NCBI GenBank assembly: GCA_023269545.1
Contig: JAHFTB010000005.1
Location: 1 to 64,000 of the forward strand
Source of the DNA: Verrucomicrobiota bacterium
GTDB taxonomy: Bacteria; Verrucomicrobiota; Verrucomicrobiia; Chthoniobacterales; Xiphinematobacteraceae
Length of the DNA stretch: 64,000 nt
Direction of reading: 5' to 3'
The translations under genes and the position numbers were made by a program. The notes under the pieces were generated by a model. It did no database searches. It saw only the letters and a list, made by a program, of their open reading frames with translations, and was not told the DNA's origin. Positions 52,927-61,486 of the stretch are shown here, piece by piece. How positions within the stretch are numbered: the stretch's first letter is position 1; every line of letters begins with the position of its first letter.

Positions 52927-53658
52927 ATGCCTGAGTCATTGAAGAACCCTACAGAGGTGAGGAAAATTTCAAAGGGATTTGAAAAAGCTTCTGTGGAGGA
53001 AATTTTACGGTGGTGCTGGAACCGTTTTGGAGACAGAGCGGCGATTGGTACCAGTTTTCAGGGTGCCGGTTTGGTAATCAATCACATTTCCCGAAGCTTG
53101 GGCTGTAATTTTCCTCTGTTTACCCTCGATACCGGTCTGCTTTTTCCAGAGACTTTGGAATTAAAAGCTCAACTTGAGACTCGTTACGGAATCTCTATTG
53201 AATCACTGATTCCGGAGCAGACTGTGCAAGAACAGGAGAGGGAGCTGGGTCCTGAACTTTGGAATAAAAAGCCAAATCTTTGCTGTACCTTACGCAAAGT
53301 CATTCCGCTGCAAAAGAAACTTTCCAACTTGGATGTTTGGATTACGGGTATTCGTCGTGAGCAGACTGCTGAGCGGAGCCAGGCAGGGATACTCGAGCTT
53401 TATCATTTTGACGGGATCATGGATCGTTTTATTTTAAAGCTGAATCCATTGGCAAATTGGACACGGGATCAAGTTCAGCAATTTCTTAAAAAGCATGATA
53501 TCCCCGTGAATTTACTGATCTCCAAAGGCTATCGCAGTATTGGCTGCCAACCTTGTACTCGGCCCGTCGGCGCACATGATTCTGAACGAGCCGGGCGGTG
53601 GACGGGATTCGATAAAGCGGAATGTGGAATACATACCTTTTTGGGTGCAAATATTTAA
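52927..53658 (+). CDS. cysH: Adenylylsulfate (APS) reductase
   Basis: A 243-residue assimilatory reductase that converts APS (or PAPS) to sulfite. TSFQGAGLVINHISR and FTLDTGLLFPETLEL form the nucleotide site; NLCCTLRKVIPL and IGCQPCTRPVG give the two Cys pairs of a [4Fe-4S] cluster, which marks APS-type reductases rather than the E. coli PAPS type; the C-terminal KAECGIH carries the redox cysteine. 10 bases after the tkt stop, so probably co-transcribed; the other sulfate genes are elsewhere. Confidence 0.93.
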   Translation: MPESLKNPTEVRKISKGFEKASVEEILRWCWNRFGDRAAIGTSFQGAGLVINHISRSLGCNFPLFTLDTGLLFPETLELKAQLETRYGISIESLIPEQTVQEQERELGPELWNKKPNLCCTLRKVIPLQKKLSNLDVWITGIRREQTAERSQAGILELYHFDGIMDRFILKLNPLANWTRDQVQQFLKKHDIPVNLLISKGYRSIGCQPCTRPVGAHDSERAGRWTGFDKAECGIHTFLGANI

Positions 53659-53696
53659 TCCGGAGTGCGCATTGCATCATGGGAAGGCTTTCGAAC

Positions 53697-54659
53697 TCAT
53701 GGAGCAGGAGTCTGTTCTTTACGCTTTGGGATAGCCAAGGATGCGACAATAGAGACTATCAGGAAGATGAGGATGACAAAAAGCGACTGCATGGTTCCGA
53801 TTCGGAACGGCGTGTCGCTGAGAAGCATTTTTGATCCAATGAATGCCAGGATTGCGGAAAGGCCGTAATGAAGGAAGTGGAAACGGTCAATAAGGTCTGC
53901 CAACGCAAAGTACATGGCTCGAAGACCCAAAATCGCAAAAATATTTGAAGTCAATATGATGAAGCCATCGTGCGTGACCGCTAATACCGCGGGGATCGAA
54001 TCGAGAGCAAAAATAAGGTCGGTAGTTTCAATTACCATCAATACCACCAACAGAGGCGTGGCTAGAAGCATATGGTTGTTCCGAATAAAAAAGGAGCTGC
54101 CATGAAAGCCTTCTGAAATAGGAAGGATGCGCCTGACCCATCTCTCAACCAGAGAATTTTCTGCCGAGGAGTGGTTCTCTGAGTGTGCCAGCATCCGAAT
54201 GCCCGCTACGATTAATGCGATTCCAAAAAGATAGGTCACCCAATGGAAGAGATGTAAAATTTGGAGCCCTACAAAAATCATGAACCCTCGCATGACCAAA
54301 GCCCCTAATATTCCCCAGAACAGCACACGATGTTGAGAGCTAGCGTCCACCCGGAAATGACGAAAAATAAGAGCGAATACAAACACATTGTCTATGCTCA
54401 ATGCCAATTCGACCAAGTAAGACGTTAAAAACTCCAATCCGGCAGAATGCTGCAATTGCCGTGTTTCATATTCTCCCATCCATCCCAGATAGATTCCTGC
54501 GTTAAAGAGCAGTGCCAGCCCTACTCTCAGTCCGGTAGCACATAAGGCTGTGCTCAAATTCATCACATTTTGGGATCGGCGGGATATTCCCAGATCCGAA
54601 ACAAGAAGAAGCGTGACAAATCCCGCGAATATCCCCCACCAATACCAAGATGTAGTCAT
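53697..54659 (-). CDS. TerC-family membrane protein
   Basis: A 320-residue protein with about nine membrane segments and the TerC/Alx signature: ELALSIDNVFVFALIFRHFR, HRVLFWGILGALVMRG and, in the second half, IETTDLIFALDSIPAVLAVT with conserved acidic residues in the membrane, then TSNIFAILGLRAMYFALA. Proteins of this family export manganese or are linked to metal and alkaline stress. Convergent with cysH. Confidence 0.93.
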   Translation of the reverse strand: MTTSWYWWGIFAGFVTLLLVSDLGISRRSQNVMNLSTALCATGLRVGLALLFNAGIYLGWMGEYETRQLQHSAGLEFLTSYLVELALSIDNVFVFALIFRHFRVDASSQHRVLFWGILGALVMRGFMIFVGLQILHLFHWVTYLFGIALIVAGIRMLAHSENHSSAENSLVERWVRRILPISEGFHGSSFFIRNNHMLLATPLLVVLMVIETTDLIFALDSIPAVLAVTHDGFIILTSNIFAILGLRAMYFALADLIDRFHFLHYGLSAILAFIGSKMLLSDTPFRIGTMQSLFVILIFLIVSIVASLAIPKRKEQTPAP

Positions 54660-54746
54660 TGTAAATTAATGTATTGAGCAGGGTTGTGGCTTTGTGTCCA
54701 AAACGAATTTTTAATTGACTTTTATTTGAGAATTTGTCTGCCCTGT

Positions 54747-54764
54747 GCTATAGCGGAATTCTGC
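54747..54764. repeat. Solo family C end
   Basis: GCTATAGCGGAATTCTGC carries the outer bases of a family C end, five bases before the start of the MFS gene. No partner end is visible nearby. Confidence 0.35.
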
Positions 54765-54768
54765 AAAA

Positions 54769-56022
54769 GTGCATCAACTGCTTAAGCCGTTTACTTCTCG
54801 GAATTACCGACTTTACTTTGGAGGCCAGTTACTTTCCATGTTGGGAAATTGGATGACCCAGACCGCAACGGTCTGGCTCATCTATCACATCACCCATTCT
54901 ACCATATGGCTTGGCATTATCGCCTTTATTGGGCAGGCACCTGCTATTTTCCTTGCTCCCATCGCGGGAGTTTGGGTGGATCGCCTGGATAGAAAAAGAC
55001 TTCTCTTATTCATTCAAGTTCTATTTCTTTTTCAATCGGCAACATTGGCTTTTCTTACGTTAAGTGGTCGCATCGGTATCCTCAGCCTGAGTCTCCTTGC
55101 CATGACTCAAGGGTTATTGACGGCCTTCGACATGCCGACGAGGCAGTCACTTTCCATACTTTTGGCAGAAAAGCGTGAGGATCTCCCGAGCGTCATTGCC
55201 ATGAATGCCTCGATGTTCCACTTAGCGCGTTTGGCTGGTCCTAGCATTGCCGGCTTCATTATTGCGTTTTATGGAGTGGGGATTTGCTATTTACTAGATG
55301 CTAGCAGTTATATTGCCGTGATTACGGCTATGGTGGCGATGCGGCTGAAACAAGTCATCGGCCCCAGCGTAAGAAAATCCGTTTGGAAGGAACTGAAACA
55401 GGGATTTTGTTATGTTCTAGGCGTGTTTCCCATATGGTTTCATATCCTTCTTACCTTTCTCATGGGGGTTTTCGCTCTCTCTTTTGCCACATTATTACCG
55501 GCTTATGCAAAAAACGTCTTCAATGGAGATGCCCGAGTCTTGGGGATACTCATGTCTAGTTCAGCTGTTGGTTCCGTAGCGGCCGCAGTTTATTTGGCCG
55601 GACGCAAACAATTACGAGGAATCGGACAAGCTATTCTTTTGGGAGGAATCATTGCCGCTAATGCTCTCTACGGCTTTGCTTTTTCCAACAATCTTCCAAT
55701 TGCAGTAGTTTACCTTGGTTTTGTAGGTTTGGGTACCATTCTTGTACTCGCCTCCAATAATACCTTGGTTCAAAGCTTTGTAGAAGAGGATAAGCGCGGC
55801 CGCGTCATGAGCTTCTATGTTACAGCTTTTATTGCTGGTGCGCCTGTGGGGGCACTTCTCAGCGGAACATTGGCACACTTTATTGGTTTACGGGAAACTA
55901 CCCTCTTAAACGCACTCGCCTGCTTGCTTCTTACCCTTCTCTACCAATATCTGCGCCCCAGATTGAGTGTTGCCTCACGTATTCTCTTATTTCGACGCGA
56001 AGCACTGGCTGGAAATTCCTGA
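54769..56022 (+). CDS. MFS transporter (MFS_3/EntS-like)
   Basis: A 417-residue protein starting at GTG, with about twelve membrane segments and the MFS_3 family's opening RNYRLYFGGQLLSMLGNWMT, then FLAPIAGVWVDRLDRKRLLL (the motif A loop). Related proteins export enterobactin or drugs; the substrate here is open. Directly follows a solo family C end, and is followed by initiator tRNA on the other strand. Confidence 0.88.
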   Translation: MHQLLKPFTSRNYRLYFGGQLLSMLGNWMTQTATVWLIYHITHSTIWLGIIAFIGQAPAIFLAPIAGVWVDRLDRKRLLLFIQVLFLFQSATLAFLTLSGRIGILSLSLLAMTQGLLTAFDMPTRQSLSILLAEKREDLPSVIAMNASMFHLARLAGPSIAGFIIAFYGVGICYLLDASSYIAVITAMVAMRLKQVIGPSVRKSVWKELKQGFCYVLGVFPIWFHILLTFLMGVFALSFATLLPAYAKNVFNGDARVLGILMSSSAVGSVAAAVYLAGRKQLRGIGQAILLGGIIAANALYGFAFSNNLPIAVVYLGFVGLGTILVLASNNTLVQSFVEEDKRGRVMSFYVTAFIAGAPVGALLSGTLAHFIGLRETTLLNALACLLLTLLYQYLRPRLSVASRILLFRREALAGNS

Positions 56023-56032
56023 ATCCTTTTAA

Positions 56033-56113
<81 letters not shown>

Positions 56114-56162
56114 CTTGAAGCCACAAGAAGTAATCGATTGAGAAGGAATTGCAAGAAAAATG

Positions 56163-56188
56163 TCAGAGCCTTTTTGGACAGGCTCTGA
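56163..56188. terminator. Family E palindrome, likely terminator
   Basis: TCAGAGCC, a ten-base loop TTTTTGGACA, GGCTCTGA is a perfect 8-bp inverted repeat containing the family E motif. It lies 27 bases after the stop of the HdeD-like gene (minus strand), where it could end that transcript. Confidence 0.5.
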
Positions 56189-56215
56189 GATAAAGCCATA
56201 GAGCTCTCCGTGACA

Positions 56216-56797
56216 CTATTGGGGCGAATGAGGAGGAATGGTCGGAAATATGGTGCCGCCGCAGCCTAAAAGAAGAAGAGCGATTCCGCCGAAAATGGCA
56301 TTTACACCATAAAGAAGTCCAATGATCCAGGGTGCCATGATGTGATACTGAGCTAATATAATGATGCCTAATGCAAGGGCGATGATTGCATTGAGGAATA
56401 GCCAAGGCCAATACTTATGCTCTTTAAGGCGCGTTGCGGCGACAATTCCGAATATTCCTTCAAGAAGAAAGAATGCAGCTAGGATCCAAGTAAAAATAGC
56501 CAGACCCACGAGCACTTCCTTTAAAATCAGAAGTCCTATTAGGATACGGAGAAAAGCTAAAAGGCCGTGTATCAGGCGATGTGTAACGTGTTTACTAAAA
56601 ATTGCCGCAAGGAGAGAGGCCATACCCGTGATGATGAGGAGAAATGAAATGACCTGGACAATAGCTATGGAAGCTAGCTGAGGAAAAATAATAGCGGCCA
56701 CCCCGCTAAAAAAATAAAGGGCTCCGCTGATGATTAACCATGTCCGGCTTGTGTGAATGGCTTCGGAAAAGGTAGAAGAGGGGGGGAGAGGTTGCAT
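56216..56797 (-). CDS. HdeD-like (DUF308) membrane protein
   Basis: A 193-residue protein from ATG 56797 with six membrane segments in pairs (LIISGALYFFSGVAAIIFPQ, VISFLLIITGMASLLAAIFS, LLAFLRILIGLLILKEVLV, LAAFFLLEGIFGIVAATRLK, LFLNAIIALALGIIILAQ, IGLLYGVNAIFGGIALLLLG). This pattern of GxxxxxxG-rich helices is the HdeD/DUF308 family, linked to acid resistance in E. coli. A further upstream start (56866) adds unconserved residues. Confidence 0.88.
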   Translation of the reverse strand: MQPLPPSSTFSEAIHTSRTWLIISGALYFFSGVAAIIFPQLASIAIVQVISFLLIITGMASLLAAIFSKHVTHRLIHGLLAFLRILIGLLILKEVLVGLAIFTWILAAFFLLEGIFGIVAATRLKEHKYWPWLFLNAIIALALGIIILAQYHIMAPWIIGLLYGVNAIFGGIALLLLGCGGTIFPTIPPHSPQ

Positions 56798-56914
56798 GGC
56801 AAAATGGTAATCAGTTTTTTTCGTTAATACAAGAATCGGTTGAGACTGCCTGTTCAATGCGAACAAAGAGAAGAATCAGTTGAACATGTTGAGTTCAATG
56901 GGCAGCATATCCGT

Positions 56915-58504
56915 ATGTCAGCTGTTTTTTTGCGGAGCATGGTTTTGCTAGTATTTTGCACCCTTCTAGTCTGTGGGTGTGGAAGGCAAGATGGGCAAGC
57001 GGATCTGGTGGTCGTTAATGGGGCAGAGCCAGAGACGATTGATCCGGCCCTTTTAACGGGGCAACCTGAGGGGAGAATTGCAAGCAGTCTTTTTGAAGGA
57101 CTGATTCGCTTCGACGAAAAGGGGCAAATCGTACCTGGAATCGCAAAGTCTTGGGAAATTTCTTCTGATGGTCGGAGTTACCTCTTTCATCTGAGACCTT
57201 CGGCTTACTGGAGCGATGGCAAACCGGTGACAGCCGAAGATTTTGTACAGTCCTGGAAAAGGACACTTTCCACTTCGACCGGAGCTGTTTATTCCTACCA
57301 ACTTTATGTCATAAAAAACGCCACAGCGTATGCGGAGGGTAAAATCACGGATTTTGCTCAAGTGGGGGTCAAGGCCCTGGATGGCCATACTTTAAAAGTA
57401 ACGATGGAACATCCCACCAATTATTTCCTGGATCTTTGTGCGACTCCTCCCTTTGCCCCAGTACGAGTGGATATTATTAATAAATATCAAGGGGCCTGGA
57501 CTAAACCCGAGACAATTGTCACTAATGGCCCTTTTTTATTAGACCAATGGAGACTGAATGATCGTATTCGATTACGAAGAAATCCAATTTATTGGGATGC
57601 GGCAAATACTCGTTTGAACATGGTGGACTTACTTCCAATAGGCATTGCGAATACAGCCTTAAATTTTTATTATGCTGGCCAAGTGGATGTTCTCCTGGAC
57701 AAAGGATTGATTTCTCCACTGTACATTGATGCATTGAAAAAACGTCCCGATTATCAGGCCGCCCCTTTTTTCGGTGCGTATTTTTTGGCATTCAATTGCC
57801 AACGCAAGCCGTTTGATGACCCGCGAATACGACTTGCATTTTCCATGGCGGTCGACAAAAACCGTATTACACAAAATATTACACGTGCAGGCGAACAGCC
57901 TGCCGCTGGAATAGTGCCACCGGGAATTACCGGCTATTCCGGCATACAAGGTCTTCCTTATGATCCGGAGCAAGCCAGGCAACTGCTTGCGGAAGCAGGG
58001 TATCCGGGAGGACGCGGTCTTCCGCTCATCGAGTTCCTTTATAGCTCCAGCGCCGTAAATGAAGGAATTGCAGTCGAATTACAGGATGCATGGAGGCGTC
58101 AATTAGGCGTGACGGTAAACCTTGCTCCGCAGGAGTGGAAGGTCTATTTAAATTCACTAAATGCCTTAAATTTTAGTATTTCACGTCGGTCTTGGGTAGG
58201 AGACTATGCGGATCCTAATACATTTCTCGACTTATTTACCAAAGGGAATGGAAATAATAGAACAGGATGGGCGAGTTTGGAATATGATTACTTGATTGCC
58301 GACGCTATAAAGGAAGTGAATCCTAAAAAACGTTTTAACATTCTTGCTCAGGCGGAAAATTTTTTAGTAAATCAACAAGCGGTTGTTTGCCCGCTTTATG
58401 CCTATGTGGGAGTCCTTTTGTTTAATAAATCACGTGTGGGAGGATTGCAACCTAACCTCCTTGATGAACATCCTTTTCGTACCATGTATCGCAAGGATCT
58501 CTGA
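56915..58504 (+). CDS. oppA: Peptide ABC transporter substrate-binding lipoprotein
   Basis: A 529-residue protein from ATG 56915 with lipoprotein signal (LLVFCTLLVCGCGR). The SBP_bac_5 (OppA/DppA) fold is clear: NGAEPETIDPALLTGQPEGR, SLFEGLIRFD, ISSDGRSYLFHLRPSAYWSD, ADNF-type EDFVQSWKRTLS, and VDKNRITQNITRAGEQPA. It captures oligopeptides at the membrane. The permease and ATPase genes are not beside it, so the pump partners are elsewhere or the protein serves another system. The OppA symbol is a family-level label. Confidence 0.88.
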   Translation: MSAVFLRSMVLLVFCTLLVCGCGRQDGQADLVVVNGAEPETIDPALLTGQPEGRIASSLFEGLIRFDEKGQIVPGIAKSWEISSDGRSYLFHLRPSAYWSDGKPVTAEDFVQSWKRTLSTSTGAVYSYQLYVIKNATAYAEGKITDFAQVGVKALDGHTLKVTMEHPTNYFLDLCATPPFAPVRVDIINKYQGAWTKPETIVTNGPFLLDQWRLNDRIRLRRNPIYWDAANTRLNMVDLLPIGIANTALNFYYAGQVDVLLDKGLISPLYIDALKKRPDYQAAPFFGAYFLAFNCQRKPFDDPRIRLAFSMAVDKNRITQNITRAGEQPAAGIVPPGITGYSGIQGLPYDPEQARQLLAEAGYPGGRGLPLIEFLYSSSAVNEGIAVELQDAWRRQLGVTVNLAPQEWKVYLNSLNALNFSISRRSWVGDYADPNTFLDLFTKGNGNNRTGWASLEYDYLIADAIKEVNPKKRFNILAQAENFLVNQQAVVCPLYAYVGVLLFNKSRVGGLQPNLLDEHPFRTMYRKDL

Positions 58505-58511
58505 TCGCTCC

Positions 58512-58540
58512 GCCGCAATAGTCTTTTGGGACAGGCTCTC
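58512..58540 (+). repeat. Family E motif
   Basis: CGCAATAGTCTTTTGGGAC then AGGCTCT, reverse complement of 11151-11176. It begins 7 bases after the oppA stop. Confidence 0.5.
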
Positions 58541-58805
58541 ATGAAAAAACTAAAAGAGAGGACTTGCAAAAATCGGGAACCAGGAGCTGCCCGGCACGAA
58601 CTGATATCAATAGGTTGCATTTAAGTAGCTATAAACAAATTACTTGAAAAATTCTTCAACCATCGGAAATTGTTACATGTGGTCACATGGATGAGATTTA
58701 TTTTGGTATAGAGAGCAAGGTTATTTGTTATTTGTTATCGCACTGCTTGAAACCGGAACGAGCCATAGTGAACTGTTCTATCCTTTCTTAAGGCTTTATT
58801 CCATT
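58541..58805. other. Non-coding gap
   Basis: No convincing gene. It contains GGGAACCAGGAGCTGCC (about 58575), loosely like the end of family D reversed, and a CATGTG-GT-CACATG inverted repeat at 58676-58689, about 117 bases before the next start, which may be an operator. Confidence 0.4.
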
Positions 58806-59828
58806 ATGTCCTCCAAAATCATGAAGAAACTGATGCTAATGATCTTTTGCGTTCCTTTTGGATATCTCCAGGCGCAGTTTATCCCCAGCCAGTACACGGA
58901 TGTTCAGCCAAACGTAGACTACGAATATACGTTAATGAGCGATGAGTCGTTCGGGATTCAACTCGGAGCCAGTGTACTCTGGACAGGCAATAACACTCTC
59001 CATACAGTACGCCTCTATCTCGATAATCAACAAGTCTTCCAGTGGTATCAGAGATCGGGAGATTCGGGAAGTGGCCTGCAAACCGCAGGTTTTGGGAAGA
59101 TGATTAAAGGTCCCCTTAAAGCTGGAACAAAAGTTCGCTTGAAAGGCGTCATGGAGGCTCCAGGCAATCCGAGTGCGCGTATTGTCACCCTATGGGTCGG
59201 AGCTGTAAGCTATGACGGCGCAATGGATCTTAAAAACTTAGAGAAAAAAGTTGCTCATCTGGAACTGTTGCCAATGCAAATGGACAATTATACAAATAAA
59301 ATCCGCGAACTCTTCATACTAAAATCTGACTTGGATGCCTTTCGTCAACGATTGGATTCCCTCGAACTCGATAATAATCAGTTCAAGACAAACCTCCATA
59401 CACGTATGGATGCGCTTGATAAAAGAATTTTTTCCCTCGAAGAAAATGTTGCTTTTCTTGGAAAGGACCTCTCTTTTCTTGATAATAAACATCATAGCTT
59501 ATCAAACAAAAGTGCAACCGATTTGAACCACATTGAAAAGCAACTTGCATTTTTGGAATCAGAAGCCAAACGTTCGAGGGCCCCTTTAAGAAAAAAGATG
59601 AATACCTTCGCAATTATCGGAACGTCTCTCGGAGGAACGGCGGCCTTATTGGCAACTGGTGCTATGATTTACCAGTTCACCGAGAAGAGGCGACCATCGG
59701 AATATTCGGGGCAATCTCCCGAAGGGAGAAAAAAAGTACTATATACAAAATGGCGGGTGAAGCAAGACTTAGCTCTACACATGAAAGCAAAATCAAAGCA
59801 ACCATTTCAAAACAGCGCATGTGAATGA
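58806..59828 (+). CDS. Exported coiled-coil protein, unknown
   Basis: A 340-residue protein from ATG 58806 with a signal peptide (LMLMIFCVPFGYLQA). Residues about 20-130 form a beta-rich domain (YEYTLMSDESFGIQLGASVL, VTLWVGAVSYDGAM), 140-255 a coiled coil (KNLEKKVAHLE, DALDKRIFSLEEN), and one membrane segment (about 272-290, AIIGTSLGGTAALLATGAMI) with a basic tail. No family recognised. It looks like an envelope-spanning or surface protein anchored at its C-terminus. An upstream in-frame start (58725) would lengthen the signal and is less likely. Confidence 0.7.
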   Translation: MSSKIMKKLMLMIFCVPFGYLQAQFIPSQYTDVQPNVDYEYTLMSDESFGIQLGASVLWTGNNTLHTVRLYLDNQQVFQWYQRSGDSGSGLQTAGFGKMIKGPLKAGTKVRLKGVMEAPGNPSARIVTLWVGAVSYDGAMDLKNLEKKVAHLELLPMQMDNYTNKIRELFILKSDLDAFRQRLDSLELDNNQFKTNLHTRMDALDKRIFSLEENVAFLGKDLSFLDNKHHSLSNKSATDLNHIEKQLAFLESEAKRSRAPLRKKMNTFAIIGTSLGGTAALLATGAMIYQFTEKRRPSEYSGQSPEGRKKVLYTKWRVKQDLALHMKAKSKQPFQNSACE

Positions 59829-59841
59829 TCGTTTCAGTAAG

Positions 59842-60004
59842 TATAGCGAAGCCCGTATAAAATGATTTCGAATGGACCGTTATTTTCGCTCCCAACTTTG
59901 TCAGAAAACAGAGTCCGTATCTTCAGATATGGCCTCGTTTTACGCCTCTCTGGAATCAAAAATCCCAGGAAAATTTATGTATCATTTGATACGGGCTTCG
60001 CTCT
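59842..60004. repeat. Family C element, long form 2
   Basis: Starts TATAGCGAAGCCCGTATAAA and ends with GATACGGGCTTCGCTC. Read on the minus strand its interior (AAATTTTCCTGGGATTTTTG, GGCCATATCTGAAGATACGG, TGGGAGCGAAAATAACGG) aligns along its full length with the element at 45875-46044. Lies 14 bases after a gene stop and about 75 before the MFS start. Confidence 0.85.
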
Positions 60005-60078
60005 CCATATCAATTTCGCCTAAAAAATACGATTCCTAGCTTTCCATTTCGGAGTAAGAGGGAATAGATTACAAGCTG

Positions 60079-61347
60079 ATGTTTCTGAATTACCCCCCAG
60101 GTGTTTTCAATTCGCATTGGTTTCAATTTTTTAACGCGCTTTCTTTTCAGGTGATGATGGGGACTCCGATCATCTTGTTTGCGAAGTCTCTGGGAGCGTC
60201 TTCTACCATTCTCGGCATTATTTCCGCATTTACTCCACTGACAGTGATACTTCAGCTAGCGGGAGCTGGAAGATTAGAGAAGCATGGTTACCGCGAGTTT
60301 GTGCTCATGGGATGGGGATCCCGCAGTATTTTTATTTTTCTAGTGGCAGTCTTACCTTTGATGGATTTCCTAGGGAAAGATACAAAATTATTCGTATTGG
60401 TTGCGATTCTCTTGATTTATAATTGTCTGCGAGGTATTACCTCTGCGGGGTGGTTGCCTTGGATGACGGCACTCATTCCGGAAGAAGTCAGGGGCCGATT
60501 CCTTTCTTTCGATCAACTGTTTCAATACGTGGGAAGTCTTATTTCCATTGGAGTCTCAGGATTTTTGATGCACGGCAGAGCGGAGTCCTGGGAATTTATG
60601 ATTTTATTTTTTTTAAGCGCTATCAATGCTATAATCAGCTTACTATTTATTCGACGTATCCCGAACGTAGAGAGGTCTGAGACATTCAAAAAATCCGCAG
60701 TACGTGTTCCCTGGGGAGCAATGTTACGGTATGCGCCTTTTTTTCGACTCGTCATCTTTAATTTGATCTATGCCATGGTCACTGGTGGAATGGGGGCTTT
60801 TACAGTCGAATATCTTCGCGCCTATCCTAAATTTAATATCTCGCTCATCTTATATCTCTCGAGTATAGCATTTATTGGATCTCTGCTTTGGTTGATCATA
60901 TCCGTAATCATCATTGATCATTTTTCCGCCCGTAAGGTATTTCGTATGGCTATGGGCATATTTATCCTAGTTATTATTGGGTGGCTTCTTGTTTCTGCGA
61001 CGGTAATTCCCTGCAGTATCATTCTTGTAGCGATGCTGAACTTTTGTTCCGGATTTGCCACTGGTGCCTTCAATCTGGCTAATGCCCACATCTCAATGTC
61101 TCTGATGCCAGAAATGGGTCGCAATCACTTTTTTGCCTTGTTTTCAGTGATTACCAATTTGGGATTGGGTGCTGCTCCCATCTTTTGGGGATTTTCTCTC
61201 GACATGCTGGATGGTTTTGAAGCCGTGACAGGTGCCTTCCACTGGCGCCGCCATAGCATCTATTTTCTGGCCCTCTTGTTCCTTAATTTCATTGCCTTCT
61301 TTTATATCTCTCAACTGAAGGAACGACAAATCGCGCCATCGCTATAG
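60079..61347 (+). CDS. MFS transporter
   Basis: A 422-residue protein with about twelve membrane segments (SFQVMMGTPIILFAKSLGAS, VILQLAGAGRLEKHGYREFV with a motif-A-like loop, and FGFS-like late helices), of a MFS group unlike the EntS-like gene at 54769. Substrate unknown. Its stop TAG (61345-61347) lies in GCTATAGTCTTTTTGGAC, which matches the family E motif, so the repeat probably set the end of the gene. Confidence 0.85.
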   Translation: MFLNYPPGVFNSHWFQFFNALSFQVMMGTPIILFAKSLGASSTILGIISAFTPLTVILQLAGAGRLEKHGYREFVLMGWGSRSIFIFLVAVLPLMDFLGKDTKLFVLVAILLIYNCLRGITSAGWLPWMTALIPEEVRGRFLSFDQLFQYVGSLISIGVSGFLMHGRAESWEFMILFFLSAINAIISLLFIRRIPNVERSETFKKSAVRVPWGAMLRYAPFFRLVIFNLIYAMVTGGMGAFTVEYLRAYPKFNISLILYLSSIAFIGSLLWLIISVIIIDHFSARKVFRMAMGIFILVIIGWLLVSATVIPCSIILVAMLNFCSGFATGAFNLANAHISMSLMPEMGRNHFFALFSVITNLGLGAAPIFWGFSLDMLDGFEAVTGAFHWRRHSIYFLALLFLNFIAFFYISQLKERQIAPSL

Positions 61348-61362
61348 TCTTTTTGGACTGGC
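61340..61362 (+). repeat. Family E motif at the MFS gene end
   Basis: GCTATAGTCTTTTTGGACTG matches 58512-58540 (GCAATAGTCTTTTGGGACAG) at 17 of 20 bases. The downstream gap to 61486 has no other recognised feature. Confidence 0.5.
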
Positions 61363-61486
61363 GCTTCATCCTTCGAAGAGGCATTTTTTGTCACTACTTC
61401 ACTGCATATTTTCGGTTATCTGTTTAGTAAGTATTTTTGAGTATCTGTAAAGGGACAATACTGAAAATCGTGTGTAATGATTATCC

